Under the pieces are notes generated by a model, which saw only the letters and a list, made by a program, of their open reading frames with translations, was not told the DNA's origin and ran no database searches. Source: Achromobacter arsenitoxydans SY8 (GTDB lineage Bacteria; Pseudomonadota; Gammaproteobacteria; Burkholderiales; Burkholderiaceae_B). From it: 64,000 bases of DNA. Below, piece after piece: positions 36,764 through 46,971 of the stretch. The stretch covers positions 1 to 64,000 of the forward strand of contig NZ_AGUF01000055.1 in the NCBI RefSeq assembly GCF_000236785.1, read 5' to 3'. Position 1 is the stretch's first letter. The number at the start of each line of letters is the position of its first letter. A program made the position numbers and the translations under genes.

Positions 36764-37513
36764 ATGAAGGTGTTGGTACCTGTCAAGCGCGTCGTTGACT
36801 ACAACGTCAAGGTGCGCGTCAAGTCTGATCAGACCGGCGTGGATATCGCCAATGTGAAGATGTCCATGAACCCCTTTGACGAAATCGCCGTCGAAGAAGC
36901 GACCCGCCTGAAGGAAAAGGGCGCAGTCGCCGAAGTCGTGGCGGTTTCTTGCGGCGTTGCGCAATGCCAGGAGACTCTGCGCACCGCCATGGCCATCGGC
37001 GCCGATCGCGGCGTGCTGGTCCAGACCGACGCCGAACTGCAGCCGCTGGCCGTTGCCAAGCTGCTCAAGGCCCTGGTCGACAAGGAACAGCCGCAGCTCG
37101 TGATTCTGGGCAAGCAGGCCATCGACGACGATGCCAACCAGACCGGCCAGATGCTCGCCGCGCTGCTGGACTGGCCGCAAGCCACGTTCGCCAGCAAGGT
37201 TGAACTTGCCGACGGCAAGGTCACCGTGACGCGCGAAGTGGACGGCGGCCTGGAAACGCTGACCCTGAAGCTGCCGGCCATCGTCACCACCGACCTGCGC
37301 CTGAACGAGCCGCGCTACGTCACGCTGCCGAACATCATGAAGGCCAAGAAGAAGCAGTTGGACACCGTCACGCCGCAAGACCTGGGCGTTGATCCCGCGC
37401 CGCGCCTGAAGACGCTGAAGGTCAGCGAGCCGCCCGCCCGCAAGGCCGGCATCAAGGTGGCCGATGTCGCGGCCCTGGTGGACAAACTCAAGAACGAAGC
37501 GAAGGTGGTCTGA
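36764..37513 (+). CDS. etfB: Electron transfer flavoprotein subunit beta
   Basis: The 249-residue subunit binds AMP and passes electrons from acyl-CoA and other dehydrogenases to ETF-ubiquinone oxidoreductase. [20 protein letters not shown] and [12 protein letters not shown] open the protein, and [19 protein letters not shown] is the ETF beta signature near residue 118. A strong GGAGG precedes the ATG. A 6-bp hairpin at 36720-36735 upstream lacks a T-run. It lies 2 bp from etfA. Confidence 0.97.
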   Translation: MKVLVPVKRVVDYNVKVRVKSDQTGVDIANVKMSMNPFDEIAVEEATRLKEKGAVAEVVAVSCGVAQCQETLRTAMAIGADRGVLVQTDAELQPLAVAKLLKALVDKEQPQLVILGKQAIDDDANQTGQMLAALLDWPQATFASKVELADGKVTVTREVDGGLETLTLKLPAIVTTDLRLNEPRYVTLPNIMKAKKKQLDTVTPQDLGVDPAPRLKTLKVSEPPARKAGIKVADVAALVDKLKNEAKVV

Positions 37514-37515
37514 TC

Positions 37516-38445
37516 ATGACGACGCTGGTTATTGCCGAACACGATAACGCCCAGCTCAAGGGCGCAACCCTGAACGCCGTCGCCGCCGCCGCCAAGATCG
37601 GAGGCGACGTGCACGTGCTGGTCGCCGGCGCCAATGCGCGCGCCGTGGCCGACCAGGCCGCCCAGGCGGCTGGCGTGGCCAAGGTCCTCCTGGCCGACGC
37701 GCCGCAACTGGCCGATGGCCTGGCCGAGAACGTCGCGGCCCAGGTGCTGGCAGTGGCTTCGAGCTACAGCCACATCCTGTTCCCGGCCACCGCGTCGGGC
37801 AAGAACGTGGCGCCGCGCGTCGCGGCCAAGCTGGACGTGGCCCAGATCTCCGACATCATCGGCGTGGAATCGGCCGATACTTTCCAACGCCCGATCTACG
37901 CCGGCAACGCCATCGCCACCGTGCAGTCGGCCGATGCCGTCAAGGTCATCACCGTGCGCACCACCGGCTTTGACGCCGTTGCCGCGCAGGGCGGTTCCGC
38001 TTCGGTCGAAGACGTCGCCGCTGTCGCCGATTCGGGCCTGTCCACGTTCGTGGGCCGCGAAGTCGCCAAGAGCGACCGTCCCGAACTGGCCGGCGCGCGC
38101 GTCGTGGTGTCGGGCGGCCGCGGTCTGGGCAGCGCCGAAAACTTCAAGATCCTGGATCCGCTGGCCGACAAGCTGGGCGCCGCGCTGGGCGCCTCGCGCG
38201 CCGCAGTCGACGCCGGCTACGCGCCGAACGACTGGCAGGTTGGCCAGACCGGCAAGATCGTCGCGCCGCAGCTCTACGTGGCCGTCGGCATCTCGGGCGC
38301 CATCCAGCACCTGGCTGGCATGAAGGACTCGAAGGTCATCGTCGCCATCAACAAGGACCCCGAAGCGCCGATTTTCGGCGTGGCGGATTACGGCCTGGTT
38401 GGCGACCTGTTCCAGGTCGTGCCTGAACTGACCAACGCGCTGTAA
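37516..38445 (+). CDS. etfA: Electron transfer flavoprotein subunit alpha
   Basis: The 309-residue subunit carries the FAD. The FAD-binding C-terminal domain begins near residue 190 and shows the signature [14 protein letters not shown], then GRTGK-type [28 protein letters not shown] and the conserved [22 protein letters not shown]. The first 180 residues are the Rossmann-like domain shared with EtfB. It completes the etfBA operon, which ends at an intrinsic terminator. Confidence 0.97.
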   Translation: MTTLVIAEHDNAQLKGATLNAVAAAAKIGGDVHVLVAGANARAVADQAAQAAGVAKVLLADAPQLADGLAENVAAQVLAVASSYSHILFPATASGKNVAPRVAAKLDVAQISDIIGVESADTFQRPIYAGNAIATVQSADAVKVITVRTTGFDAVAAQGGSASVEDVAAVADSGLSTFVGREVAKSDRPELAGARVVVSGGRGLGSAENFKILDPLADKLGAALGASRAAVDAGYAPNDWQVGQTGKIVAPQLYVAVGISGAIQHLAGMKDSKVIVAINKDPEAPIFGVADYGLVGDLFQVVPELTNAL

Positions 38446-38470
38446 ATCGCCAACGCGCGATATTCGCTAA

Positions 38471-38503
38471 AAACCGCAGGCCATGTGCCTGCGGTTTTTT
38501 TTT
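38471..38503 (+). terminator. Intrinsic terminator of etfBA
   Basis: An 8-bp GC stem extended by A-T pairs (38474-38481 with 38487-38494) runs into T9. Confidence 0.93.
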
Positions 38504-38623
38504 GCGCTTAGGAGAATCGAAATCTTTTGATTTCCGCAAAGACTCTGCTAATGTATTCCGCGCGCTGCTGACTTATTTTGCTTGTGCTTGTGCTTGACCT
38601 TTACAGAACGAAGGAGATTCGTG

Positions 38624-40315
38624 ATGGAATGGTTCTTTGACACGCTAAGAAAGTACCCAGAGCTGGCGATTTTTTTGACCCTGGGCCTAGGCTACTGGAT
38701 CGGGGCCAAAAAAATCTTCGGCTTCAATCTGGGGGCCGTGACCGGGACGTTGTTGGTGGGGGTGCTGGTCGGCCAGCTCAACATCACGATCGCTCCCATC
38801 GTCAAGCAGGTGTTCTTCCTGCTGTTCCTCTTCGGTCTGGGCTACGGCGTCGGACCGCAATTCTTCCGCGGCATGAAAAGCGATGGCCTTCCCCAGGTCA
38901 TTTTCGCGGTCATCATTTGCGTCATCTGCCTTCTGGTCACATGGGGGACTGCCGTCGCGTTCGGCTTTGACGCGGGCACCGGCGCGGGGCTGCTGTCCGG
39001 CGCGCAGACCATTTCCGCGGTCATGGGGGTGGCGACAGACACCATCAACGGCCTTTCCATCGACGCCGAGACCAAGAAAAAATGGATCGACAGCATTCCC
39101 GTGGCTTACGCGGTTTGCTACATCTTCGGCACCGTGGGCAGCGCCTGGCTGCTTGCATCCCTGGGTCCCAAGCTGATGCGCGTGGACATCGTGAAGGAAT
39201 GCAAGGAATACGAGGCCAAGATGTCGGGCGGCGCGGATTCCATGGAACTGTCGGGCTACCGCAAATTCACGGCTCGGGCCTACCGGCTGGACAACGCGGA
39301 ACTTGCGGGCAAGACGGTGCGCGAGCTTGAATCGAAGTTCGTCGAAGCCCGGGTCTTCGTCGAGCGCATCCGCCGCGGCGATCAGATCATCGACAACGAC
39401 GGCACTACGGTATTGCAGGCCGGGGACGTGCTGGGCGTCACCGGACGCCACGACGCCCTGGTCCTGCAGGCCGCGGGCATCATCGGCGCCGAAGTCGAGG
39501 ACCGGGACGTGATTAACCTGCCGGCCGAGATCCTCGAGGTCGTGCTGACCAACAAGAACATGGCCGGCAAGACGCTCAAGGAGCTTGCGGACAGCGAGAC
39601 CGTGCGCGAACTGGGCCGCGGCGTGTTCCTGCGCAAGGTCGTGCGCGGCGGCCACGAGATGCCGGTCAATTGGGGCTTGAAGCTGGACCGGGGCGACCGC
39701 CTCTTCATCCTGGGCGCCAAGCGCGATGTGGAGCGGATCGTGGGCCGGCTGGGGTATGTGGACCGCGCCACCAACCAGACCGACATGGTGTTCGTGGGCT
39801 TCGGCATCCTGCTGGGCGGCCTGTTCGGCACCCTGGTGCTGACCGTGGGCGGCATCCCGATAACGCTGTCGACGTCGGGCGGCTCGCTGATTGCGGGGCT
39901 GGTCTTCGGCTACCTGCGGTCCGTGCATCCGACTTTCGGGCGGGTGCCGGAACCGGTGCACTGGTTCCTGACATCCGTCGGGTTGACCGCCTTCGTGGCG
40001 GTGGTGGGCATCGTGTCCGGGCCGGGCTTTGTCCAGGGGTTCCAGCAACTGGGCGCGAAGCTATTCATCGCCGGCGTCATCGCCACCAGCATACCGATGA
40101 TCTTGGGCGTGTTCATCGCACGGTATGTCTTCAAGTTCCATCCCGCCATCGCGCTCGGCGTCTGCGCGGGCGCCCGGACCACCACCGCCGCCATCGGCCA
40201 GATCACCGAAACGGCGAAGAGCCAGGTGCCTGCGCTTGGCTACACGGTGCCCTACGCCATCGGCAATACCCTGCTCATCATCTGGGGGATTGTCATCGTC
40301 ATGCTCATGGCCTAG
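38624..40315 (+). CDS. aspT: Aspartate:alanine antiporter, AspT family (first copy)
   Basis: The 563-residue inner-membrane carrier imports aspartate and exports alanine. Hydrophobic helices lie at about 12-185 and 380-563, with a large cytoplasmic part between them (about 200-375) containing two TrkA-C/RCK-C-like domains (for example VLQAGDVLGVTGRHDALV). GYGVGPQFF near residue 80 and VCAGARTTTAAIGQI near residue 520 are substrate-path blocks of the family. The start is the ATG at 38624, with AAGGAG 7 bases upstream. It lies 109 bp before aspartate 4-decarboxylase, its expected partner. Confidence 0.9.
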   Translation: MEWFFDTLRKYPELAIFLTLGLGYWIGAKKIFGFNLGAVTGTLLVGVLVGQLNITIAPIVKQVFFLLFLFGLGYGVGPQFFRGMKSDGLPQVIFAVIICVICLLVTWGTAVAFGFDAGTGAGLLSGAQTISAVMGVATDTINGLSIDAETKKKWIDSIPVAYAVCYIFGTVGSAWLLASLGPKLMRVDIVKECKEYEAKMSGGADSMELSGYRKFTARAYRLDNAELAGKTVRELESKFVEARVFVERIRRGDQIIDNDGTTVLQAGDVLGVTGRHDALVLQAAGIIGAEVEDRDVINLPAEILEVVLTNKNMAGKTLKELADSETVRELGRGVFLRKVVRGGHEMPVNWGLKLDRGDRLFILGAKRDVERIVGRLGYVDRATNQTDMVFVGFGILLGGLFGTLVLTVGGIPITLSTSGGSLIAGLVFGYLRSVHPTFGRVPEPVHWFLTSVGLTAFVAVVGIVSGPGFVQGFQQLGAKLFIAGVIATSIPMILGVFIARYVFKFHPAIALGVCAGARTTTAAIGQITETAKSQVPALGYTVPYAIGNTLLIIWGIVIVMLMA

Positions 40316-40424
40316 CAGGACCGCCCGCAAGTCACAAGGCTTGCGGGCCGCACGGCAAGCGCGGCAACCGAAATGGCGCCCGCCTTCAAGGCGCCTGTCA
40401 TAACGCACTCCAGGAGTACTGAAA

Positions 40425-42245
40425 ATGGCTTCCACCACGCCTATCACCGTCAGCCTGGCTTCGGCCTTGAAGACCTCCCGTTCGCACCAGCGCGACCTGG
40501 AACAGCTTTCTCCGTTCGAATTGAAAGACTATCTGATCACCCTGGCCAAGGACAGCCAGCAGACGTCGACCGCGACCATGCTGAACGCGGGCCGCGGCAA
40601 TCCGAACTGGATCGCCACCGAGCCGCGGGATGCGTTCTTCCTGCTGGGCAGGTTCGCGATGAAAGAGGCGCGGCGCGTCCGCGACGACGGCATCCTGGCC
40701 GGCATGCCCGCCAAGAAGGGCTGCGCCGATCGGCTGCGCAAGTTCCTCGCCAAGCACAAGAGCGAAGACGGCTACGACTTCCTGATGGGTGTGCTGGAGT
40801 ATGGCGTAAAGATCAAGAGCTTCGATCCCGACGAATGGATCCACGAACTCACCGACAGCATCATCGGCGACCACTACCCGGTGCCGCCGCGCGCGCTGGT
40901 GCATACCGAGCAGATCGTCCATGACTATCTGATCAAGGAAATGTGCGACGGGCGCCCGCCCAAGGGCAAGTTCGACCTCTTTCCGGTGGAAGGGGGCACG
41001 GCGGCCATGTGCTACATCTTCGACTCGCTGATGACGAACGGGCTGCTGAAGCAGGGCGACACCATTGCGCTATTCCTGCCGACGTTCACGCCGTACATCG
41101 AGATCGCCCATCTGGAGCGTTTCCAGTTCAAGATCGTCGCCATCAACGCCAACAGCATGCGCGCCGACGGCACGCATGACTGGCACTATCCGGCATCGGA
41201 AATCGCCAAGCTGGAAGATCCCAAGATCAAGCTGGCCGTGACCGTAAACCCCAGCAATCCGCCTTCGGTGGCGTTCAGCCCGGTCGAGATGAAGCAGATC
41301 GTGCGCCTGATCCGCAAGAATCCCGACCTGGTGTTGGTGACGGACGATGTGTACGGCACCTTCGTGCCGAATTTCCGCTCGCTGATGGCGGAAGTGCCGC
41401 ACAACACGATCTGCGTGTATTCATTCTCGAAGAACTTCGGTTGCACGGGATGGCGTCTGGGCGTCATCGCGACCCACGAGACCAACACGATGGACCGGCG
41501 CATCGCCGCGTTGCCGGCGTCATGGAAGAAGCGCCTGGACAAGCGCTACGGCGCCATGACGATGGAACCCGAGAAGCTCAAATTCATCGACCGCCTGGTC
41601 GCCGACAGCCGTGAGGTGGCGCTGAACCACACGGCTGGCCTGTCCTTGCCGCAACAGGTGCAGATGGGATTTTTCGCGCTGTCGCACCTGCTGGATTTGA
41701 AGGACGCCTACAAGCACCTGACCATGGAGATCGTGCGCAGCCGCCGCGACGCGCTGTGGCAGGGCCTGGGCATACCCATGCCGCCGGAAGACCCGATGCG
41801 CGGCTGGTACTACGTCGAACTGGACTTCATGGTCTGGGCCAAGATCATGTACGGAGACGCCTTCTGCAAGTACATGACCACGAACTACGAGCCGGTGGAC
41901 TTTCTGTTCCGGCTGGCTGAGAAGTCGGGTGTGGTGCTGATGGACGGCGGCGGTTTCGGTGGTCCGCCGTGGTCGATCCGCATCTCGCTGGCCAACCTGG
42001 ACGACGGGGACTACGCCAAGATCGGCAAGCACATGGTCGAATCCGCGACCGAATACGTTGAGGCGTGGAAGGCGTCCGAACTGGTGCGTTCCGGCCCGAC
42101 CGCGGGCAAGGGCCAGACGGTCAAGGCCTCGAAGGCCAAGCGCGCCGCCAGCGGCAAGACGGCGGCCAAGAAGGCCGTGAAGAAGGCGGTCAAGAAGGCG
42201 GATACGGCAGCCAAGTCCGCAAAGAAGGCGGCATCCTCTAAATAG
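40425..42245 (+). CDS. aspD: Aspartate 4-decarboxylase (bifunctional aminotransferase) with lysine-rich C-terminal tail
   Basis: The 606-residue PLP enzyme turns aspartate into alanine and CO2 and has aspartate aminotransferase activity. GRGNPNWIATEPRDAF near residue 56 and the PLP Lys336 in SFSKNFGCTGWRLG are family blocks. The catalytic part ends near residue 550, which is the usual full length of about 530-545. Residues 556-606 are extra: 15 Lys and one Arg among Ala, Ser and Thr, with KKAVKKAVKKA repeats like bacterial histone H1-type proteins. It is flanked on both sides by AspT-type antiporters. Decarboxylation consumes a cytosolic proton, so with exchange of aspartate for alanine the module can build proton-motive force. 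Confidence 0.93.
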   Translation: MASTTPITVSLASALKTSRSHQRDLEQLSPFELKDYLITLAKDSQQTSTATMLNAGRGNPNWIATEPRDAFFLLGRFAMKEARRVRDDGILAGMPAKKGCADRLRKFLAKHKSEDGYDFLMGVLEYGVKIKSFDPDEWIHELTDSIIGDHYPVPPRALVHTEQIVHDYLIKEMCDGRPPKGKFDLFPVEGGTAAMCYIFDSLMTNGLLKQGDTIALFLPTFTPYIEIAHLERFQFKIVAINANSMRADGTHDWHYPASEIAKLEDPKIKLAVTVNPSNPPSVAFSPVEMKQIVRLIRKNPDLVLVTDDVYGTFVPNFRSLMAEVPHNTICVYSFSKNFGCTGWRLGVIATHETNTMDRRIAALPASWKKRLDKRYGAMTMEPEKLKFIDRLVADSREVALNHTAGLSLPQQVQMGFFALSHLLDLKDAYKHLTMEIVRSRRDALWQGLGIPMPPEDPMRGWYYVELDFMVWAKIMYGDAFCKYMTTNYEPVDFLFRLAEKSGVVLMDGGGFGGPPWSIRISLANLDDGDYAKIGKHMVESATEYVEAWKASELVRSGPTAGKGQTVKASKAKRAASGKTAAKKAVKKAVKKADTAAKSAKKAASSK

Positions 42246-42269
42246 GACGCCTAAGGGCGACACGACCTC

Positions 42270-43970
42270 ATGACATGCTCCGTCGGATTTTTCAATAGCG
42301 TCCCCATCGCGGTGTTGTTTGTCACGGTGGGATTGGGATATCTGATTGGTAAGCTGAAAGTCGGTCCGATCCAGCTGGGCGGGGTGTGCGGAACGCTCAT
42401 CGTCGCCTTGCTGATCGGTCAGACGGGCTGCCAGATTCAGGGCGACCTGAAGGAGGTCGCGTTCGCCCTGTTCATTTTCGCCATGGGCTACTCGGGCGGC
42501 CCGCAGTTCTTCGCCAACCTCAACCGGTCCAGTCTGCGCTATATCCTGCTGCCGATCATCGAGGCCGTGCTGGTGCTGGGAATCGTGCTGATGGCGGTGC
42601 CAATGTTCGGCCTGGACGCCGGCACGGCCGCGGGCCTGGCGGCAGGGGCGGCGACGGAATCGGCCGTGGTCGGCACGGCGGCCGAGGCGCTCAAGCACCT
42701 GGGGCTGCCCGACGCGGAAGTGCAGCGCATGGAAGCCAACATCGCCACGGCATACACGCTGACCTATCTGGTGGGCCTGATAAGCATCGTCTTCTTCACC
42801 AGTCAGGTGGCGCCTGCGCTCCTGCGCATCAACTTGCGCGAGGCTTCCAAGGCGCTTGAGGAAAAGCTGGGCGTGACGCCGGGCGAGGGCGAAGAACAAA
42901 GCCTTCCGTCGTTGCCCCGGCTGGTCGGACGCGCCCACGTCGTCAAGGATGCAGACGGCAAAAGCGTGGCCGAGATCGAGGCGCAATTGGGCGGCCGCAC
43001 CGTTGTCAACCGCATCCTGCGCAATGGCGAGGTCGTCGACGCCACGCCCGAAGACCGGCTTGCGACCGGCGACATTGTCGTGGTGCTGGGCGTGCGCCGC
43101 TTCGCGCTGCGCGCCGGCTCGGTGATCGGTCCGGAGATCCAGCTGCCGGAGGCGCATGCCGAAGATCTCCATTTGACCGAACTGCAGATCATCGTCAACA
43201 AGAAGTCCATCAACGGCCGCACGCTGGGAGAGCTGGCCAAGCAGCCCGGCGCCCAGCGCGCGCGCGGGGTATTCCTGCAGTCCATCGTCCGGTCCGGTCA
43301 TGCGTTGCCAATTACCCCGGCGACGGTGCTCCAGTACGGCGATCTGGTGACCCTGGTGGGTGCCGAACCCGAATTGTCTGAAGCCGGCACGGTGCTGGGC
43401 AACGAATTGCGCCGTAGCGGCGTGACGGATCTGGTGTTCCTGGCTTTCGGCATTCTCGTCGGCCTGATGGTGGGCAGCCTGGGCGCGCGGGTGTGGGGCA
43501 TTCCGGTGTCGCTGGGCAGCGGGGGCGGGGCGCTTGTCAGCGGCCTGGTCTGCGGCTGGATCAACGCCAAACGGCCGTCTATCGGCCACATGCCCGCGCA
43601 CGCGGTGCAGTTGCTGAAGGACCTGGGGCTGGCGATTTTCGTCGCCTGCGTGGGCCTGTCGGCGGGTCCGGATGCGCTGTCTCTGATCCGTGATCATGGC
43701 GCGGTGCTGCCGCTGATCGGCCTGCTGGTGTCGCTGGGACCCGCCTGCCTGTCGCTATGGGTAGGCCACAAGCTCCTGAAGATCGAGGGGCCGCTGCTGG
43801 TGGGGGCCATTGCCGGACAGCATGTCAGCACACCGGCCATCAGCGCCATCCTGACGGCCAGCGGCAGTTCCGTGCCGCTGCTGGGCTATACGGTGACCTA
43901 CGCCATCGCCAATGTGCTGCTGCCGGTGTTGGGGCCGATCATTGTGTCTCTGGCCTACCATCTGAGCTAG
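42270..43970 (+). CDS. AspT-family antiporter (second copy)
   Basis: The 566-residue membrane protein is of the same architecture as the carrier before aspD: helices at about 10-185, a cytoplasmic region with two RCK-C-like domains (about 200-375), then a second helix set. MGYSGGPQFF and AGQHVSTPAISAIL correspond to the substrate-path blocks of the first copy but differ (GYSGGP versus GYGVGP; AGQHVSTPA versus AGARTTTAA). The two are therefore diverged paralogues rather than a recent duplication, and may differ in substrate. It starts 24 bp after aspD and is likely cotranscribed with it. Confidence 0.87.
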   Translation: MTCSVGFFNSVPIAVLFVTVGLGYLIGKLKVGPIQLGGVCGTLIVALLIGQTGCQIQGDLKEVAFALFIFAMGYSGGPQFFANLNRSSLRYILLPIIEAVLVLGIVLMAVPMFGLDAGTAAGLAAGAATESAVVGTAAEALKHLGLPDAEVQRMEANIATAYTLTYLVGLISIVFFTSQVAPALLRINLREASKALEEKLGVTPGEGEEQSLPSLPRLVGRAHVVKDADGKSVAEIEAQLGGRTVVNRILRNGEVVDATPEDRLATGDIVVVLGVRRFALRAGSVIGPEIQLPEAHAEDLHLTELQIIVNKKSINGRTLGELAKQPGAQRARGVFLQSIVRSGHALPITPATVLQYGDLVTLVGAEPELSEAGTVLGNELRRSGVTDLVFLAFGILVGLMVGSLGARVWGIPVSLGSGGGALVSGLVCGWINAKRPSIGHMPAHAVQLLKDLGLAIFVACVGLSAGPDALSLIRDHGAVLPLIGLLVSLGPACLSLWVGHKLLKIEGPLLVGAIAGQHVSTPAISAILTASGSSVPLLGYTVTYAIANVLLPVLGPIIVSLAYHLS

Positions 43971-44172
43971 CCGAACAGGGTAGGCGAGGGCGTTTCGATG
44001 CTGCTGCGGATATTGCATAAGGTTATATGACTTGCGTATTTCCTCGGCTAAAGGTTTGATGGAAGAATCGTTTTACACGCGGTAATCTTCGCGACGAAGC
44101 GCCCGCAGCGCTGCCTTTCCAGGATGGTCAGGCAGTCAGCCCCTTCAACTGAATCCGCACACTGGAGACACC

Positions 44173-44814
44173 ATGAGTCAACTACGCCTGGGCGATATCG
44201 CCCCCGATTTCGAACAGGAATCCTCGGCTGGCCCGATCCGCTTCCACGAGTATCTGGGTAACAGCTGGGGTGTGCTGTTCTCGCATCCGGCCGATTTCAC
44301 GCCCGTCTGCACGACCGAGCTGGGCTACACCGCCAAGCTGGCCGATGAATTCGCCAAGCGCAACGTGAAGGTCCTTGCCTTGTCGGTGGATGGCGCCGAT
44401 TCCCACGCCAAGTGGATCGAGGACATCAACGATACGCAATCGACGACGGTCAACTTTCCGATCATCGCCGACAAGGACCGCAAGGTTTCCGAGCTCTACG
44501 ACATGATCCACCCGAATGCCAGCGCCACGGCGACCGTGCGCTCCGTGTTCATCATCGACCCGAACAAAAAGGTGCGCCTGACCATCACGTATCCGGCCAG
44601 CACCGGGCGCAACTTCAACGAAATCCTGCGCGTCATTGATTCGCTGCAGCTGACCGACAGCCACAGCGTTGCCACGCCGGTCAACTGGGAAGACGGCGAC
44701 GATGTGATCATCGTTCCGTCCCTGCAGGACGAAGCGGTGATCAAGGAAAAGTTCCCCAAGGGCTACAAGGCGGTGCGTCCCTACCTGCGCATTACGCCTC
44801 AGCCGAATAAGTAA
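44173..44814 (+). CDS. 1-Cys peroxiredoxin (Prx6/LsfA type)
   Basis: The 213-residue enzyme reduces hydrogen and organic peroxides. The peroxidatic Cys46 lies in DFTPVCTTE. The protein has no other cysteine, so it is a true 1-Cys form needing an external thiol. The C-terminal dimerisation part has the Prx6 pattern PVNWEDGDDVIIVPSL and FPKGYK. GGAG precedes the ATG at good spacing. It stands alone, 202 bp after the second antiporter, in a gap where I see no clear regulator site. LsfA in Pseudomonas is the closest named relative, and sulfate-starvation control is possible given the sulfate genes that follow. Confidence 0.92.
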   Translation: MSQLRLGDIAPDFEQESSAGPIRFHEYLGNSWGVLFSHPADFTPVCTTELGYTAKLADEFAKRNVKVLALSVDGADSHAKWIEDINDTQSTTVNFPIIADKDRKVSELYDMIHPNASATATVRSVFIIDPNKKVRLTITYPASTGRNFNEILRVIDSLQLTDSHSVATPVNWEDGDDVIIVPSLQDEAVIKEKFPKGYKAVRPYLRITPQPNK

Positions 44815-44868
44815 ATTCGAAAAATGGGGGGTTCTCCCCCAATCGTTAAAGCGGCTTTGCGCCGCCCG

Positions 44869-44906
44869 AACCGCCGCAATCTTCATAGAGGATTGCGGCG
44901 GTTTTT
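44869..44906 (+). terminator. Intrinsic terminator after the peroxiredoxin
   Basis: A 13-bp stem (44869-44881 with 44891-44903) with a 9-base loop runs into T5. Confidence 0.9.
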
Positions 44907-45027
44907 CGTTGTTGGGACGTCCGTCCTATATGCCTGAGAGCGATGAGCAATCAAAAAATGATTCGTTCCGTTCAGATCGGCCACCCCGCACACTTGCCTC
45001 CACATTGCCAAACACAGGGAGCAAGGG

Positions 45028-46056
45028 ATGTCTTTCAGGAAAGCCGGTTGGTTGGCCGCCTTGGCCGCGGTGACGGTGTCGCTTGCCGCGATGGCGCCGG
45101 CGCAAGCGCAGCAGAAGCAGACGCTGCTCAACGTATCCTACGACCCGACGCGGGAGCTGTACCGCGCCATTGATGACGCGTTCGTCAAGCAATACAAGGA
45201 CAAGGCGAACGTCGACCTGACGATCCGTCAGTCGCACGGCGGTTCCGGCCGCCAGGCGCGTTCGGTCATCGACGGGCTGGAGGCTGACGTCGTGACGCTG
45301 GCGCTCGCCTACGACATCGACGCCATCGCCGATCGCGGCTTGCTGCCCGAAAACTGGCAGGCCCGCCTGCCGCAGAACAGCTCGCCCTACACGTCCACCA
45401 TCGTGTTCCTCGTGCGCAAGGGCAACCCCAAGCAGATCAAGGACTGGGACGACCTCGTCAAGGACGGCGTGCAGGTCATCACGCCGAATCCCAAGACCTC
45501 GGGCGGCGCCCGCTGGAACTACCTGGCCGCCTGGGCCTATGCGCTGGAAAAGAACGGCGGCAGCGAAGACAAGGCGCGCGCCTTCGTCGGCGACCTGCTC
45601 AAGCACGTGCCGGTGCTGGACACCGGGGCGCGCGGCGCCACCACGACCTTCGTGGAACGCGGCGTGGGCGACGTGCTGCTGGCCTGGGAGAACGAGGCCT
45701 TCCTGGCCCTGGAAGAGCTGGGTCCGGACAAGTTCGACATCGTGGTGCCTTCGCTGTCTATCCTGGCCGAGCCGCCGGTGGCCATCGTGGACAAGGTCGT
45801 CGACAAGAAGGGCACCCGCGCCGCGGCGCAGGCCTACCTCGAGTTCCTGTACACCCCGGCCGCGCAGGAAATCATCGCCAAGAACTACTACCGGCCCTTG
45901 GACAAGACGGTTGCCGCCAAGTACGAAAGCAAGTTTCCCAAGGTCAAGCTCGTCACCATCGACGACAAGATCTTCGGCGGCTGGCGCAAGGCGCAGAAGG
46001 ACCACTTCAGCGACGGCGGGACCTTCGACCAGATCTACCAGCCGCAGAAGAAGTAA
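45028..46056 (+). CDS. sbp: Sulfate-binding periplasmic protein of the sulfate ABC transporter
   Basis: The gene encodes 342 residues. The signal peptide is residues 1-27 (ending AQA). The mature protein has the sulfate-binder blocks [47 protein letters not shown] and [16 protein letters not shown], which line the anion pocket. It captures sulfate (and perhaps thiosulfate) for CysTWA. It leads a seven-gene run ending in cysN. CysB control is expected from the pathway, but I cannot point to a firm site in the short upstream gap (44907-45027), which holds an A-rich patch near 44951. Confidence 0.95.
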   Translation: MSFRKAGWLAALAAVTVSLAAMAPAQAQQKQTLLNVSYDPTRELYRAIDDAFVKQYKDKANVDLTIRQSHGGSGRQARSVIDGLEADVVTLALAYDIDAIADRGLLPENWQARLPQNSSPYTSTIVFLVRKGNPKQIKDWDDLVKDGVQVITPNPKTSGGARWNYLAAWAYALEKNGGSEDKARAFVGDLLKHVPVLDTGARGATTTFVERGVGDVLLAWENEAFLALEELGPDKFDIVVPSLSILAEPPVAIVDKVVDKKGTRAAAQAYLEFLYTPAAQEIIAKNYYRPLDKTVAAKYESKFPKVKLVTIDDKIFGGWRKAQKDHFSDGGTFDQIYQPQKK

Positions 46057-46080
46057 TCGGAACACCATCGGACGACGGCC

Positions 46081-46971
46081 ATGACTACTGCCTCGAACCC
46101 GACGGCAAACGGCGCGCAAGCGCCTTTTGCCGTTCGGCGCAACAGCCCGGGCGTGCTGCCCGGTTTCGGCATTTCCATGGGATACGCAGTGCTGTATCTC
46201 AGCGTGCTCGTGCTGATTCCCCTGGCCGCCCTGCCGATCAAGAGCGCCGGGCTGGGATGGCAGGGGTTCTGGGATGCGGTCACCGCGCCGCGGGTGCTGG
46301 CGTCCTACAAGCTGACATTTGGCGCGTCGTTCATCGCGGCGCTGGTCAACCTGGTGTTCGGCACCGTCGTCGCGTGGGTTCTTGTGCGGTATCGCTTTCC
46401 GGGCAAGAAGATCCTGGACGCCCTGGTCGACCTGCCGTTCGCGCTGCCCACGGCGGTGGCGGGCATCGCCCTGACCGCGCTCTACTCGCAGAAGGGCTGG
46501 CTGGGCGGCCCGCTGTCCGAATGGTTCGGCCTGAAAGTGGCGTTCACGCCGCTGGGCATCGTGATCGCGCTCATCTTCATCGGCGTGCCCTTCGTGGTGC
46601 GCACCGTACAGCCGGTGCTGGAAGACGTGGAACGCGAAATCGAAGAGGCCGCTGCCAGCCTGGGCGCCGACCGCTGGCAGACGTTCCGCCGCGTGCTGCT
46701 GCCGACCATCATGCCGGCCTTGATGACGGGCTTTGCGCTGGCGTTCGCCCGCGCGGTCGGCGAGTACGGATCGGTGGTGTTCATCGCCGGCAACATGCCC
46801 ATGGTGTCCGAGATCACGCCGCTGCTGATCATTTCCAAGCTGGAGCAGTTCGACTACGCCGGCGCGGCCGCCATCGCGACCGTGATGCTGGTGCTGTCGT
46901 TTGTCCTGCTCCTCATCATCAACCTGTTGCAGGGCTGGCAGGCGCGCCGCGGCCTGGGGAGGCTGTCATGA
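46081..46971 (+). CDS. cysT: Sulfate ABC transporter permease CysT
   Basis: The 296-residue permease has about six helices. The ATPase-contact EAA loop is [27 protein letters not shown] near residue 190. [19 protein letters not shown] is a CysT/CysU block. It starts 24 bp after sbp and overlaps cysW by ATGA. CysT and CysW form the membrane channel together. Confidence 0.95.
   Translation: MTTASNPTANGAQAPFAVRRNSPGVLPGFGISMGYAVLYLSVLVLIPLAALPIKSAGLGWQGFWDAVTAPRVLASYKLTFGASFIAALVNLVFGTVVAWVLVRYRFPGKKILDALVDLPFALPTAVAGIALTALYSQKGWLGGPLSEWFGLKVAFTPLGIVIALIFIGVPFVVRTVQPVLEDVEREIEEAAASLGADRWQTFRRVLLPTIMPALMTGFALAFARAVGEYGSVVFIAGNMPMVSEITPLLIISKLEQFDYAGAAAIATVMLVLSFVLLLIINLLQGWQARRGLGRLS

Noticed and set aside
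41520-43697. Minus-strand 725-codon frame opposite aspD and the second antiporter
   Set aside because: It spans two convincing plus-strand genes and carries no recognisable family.
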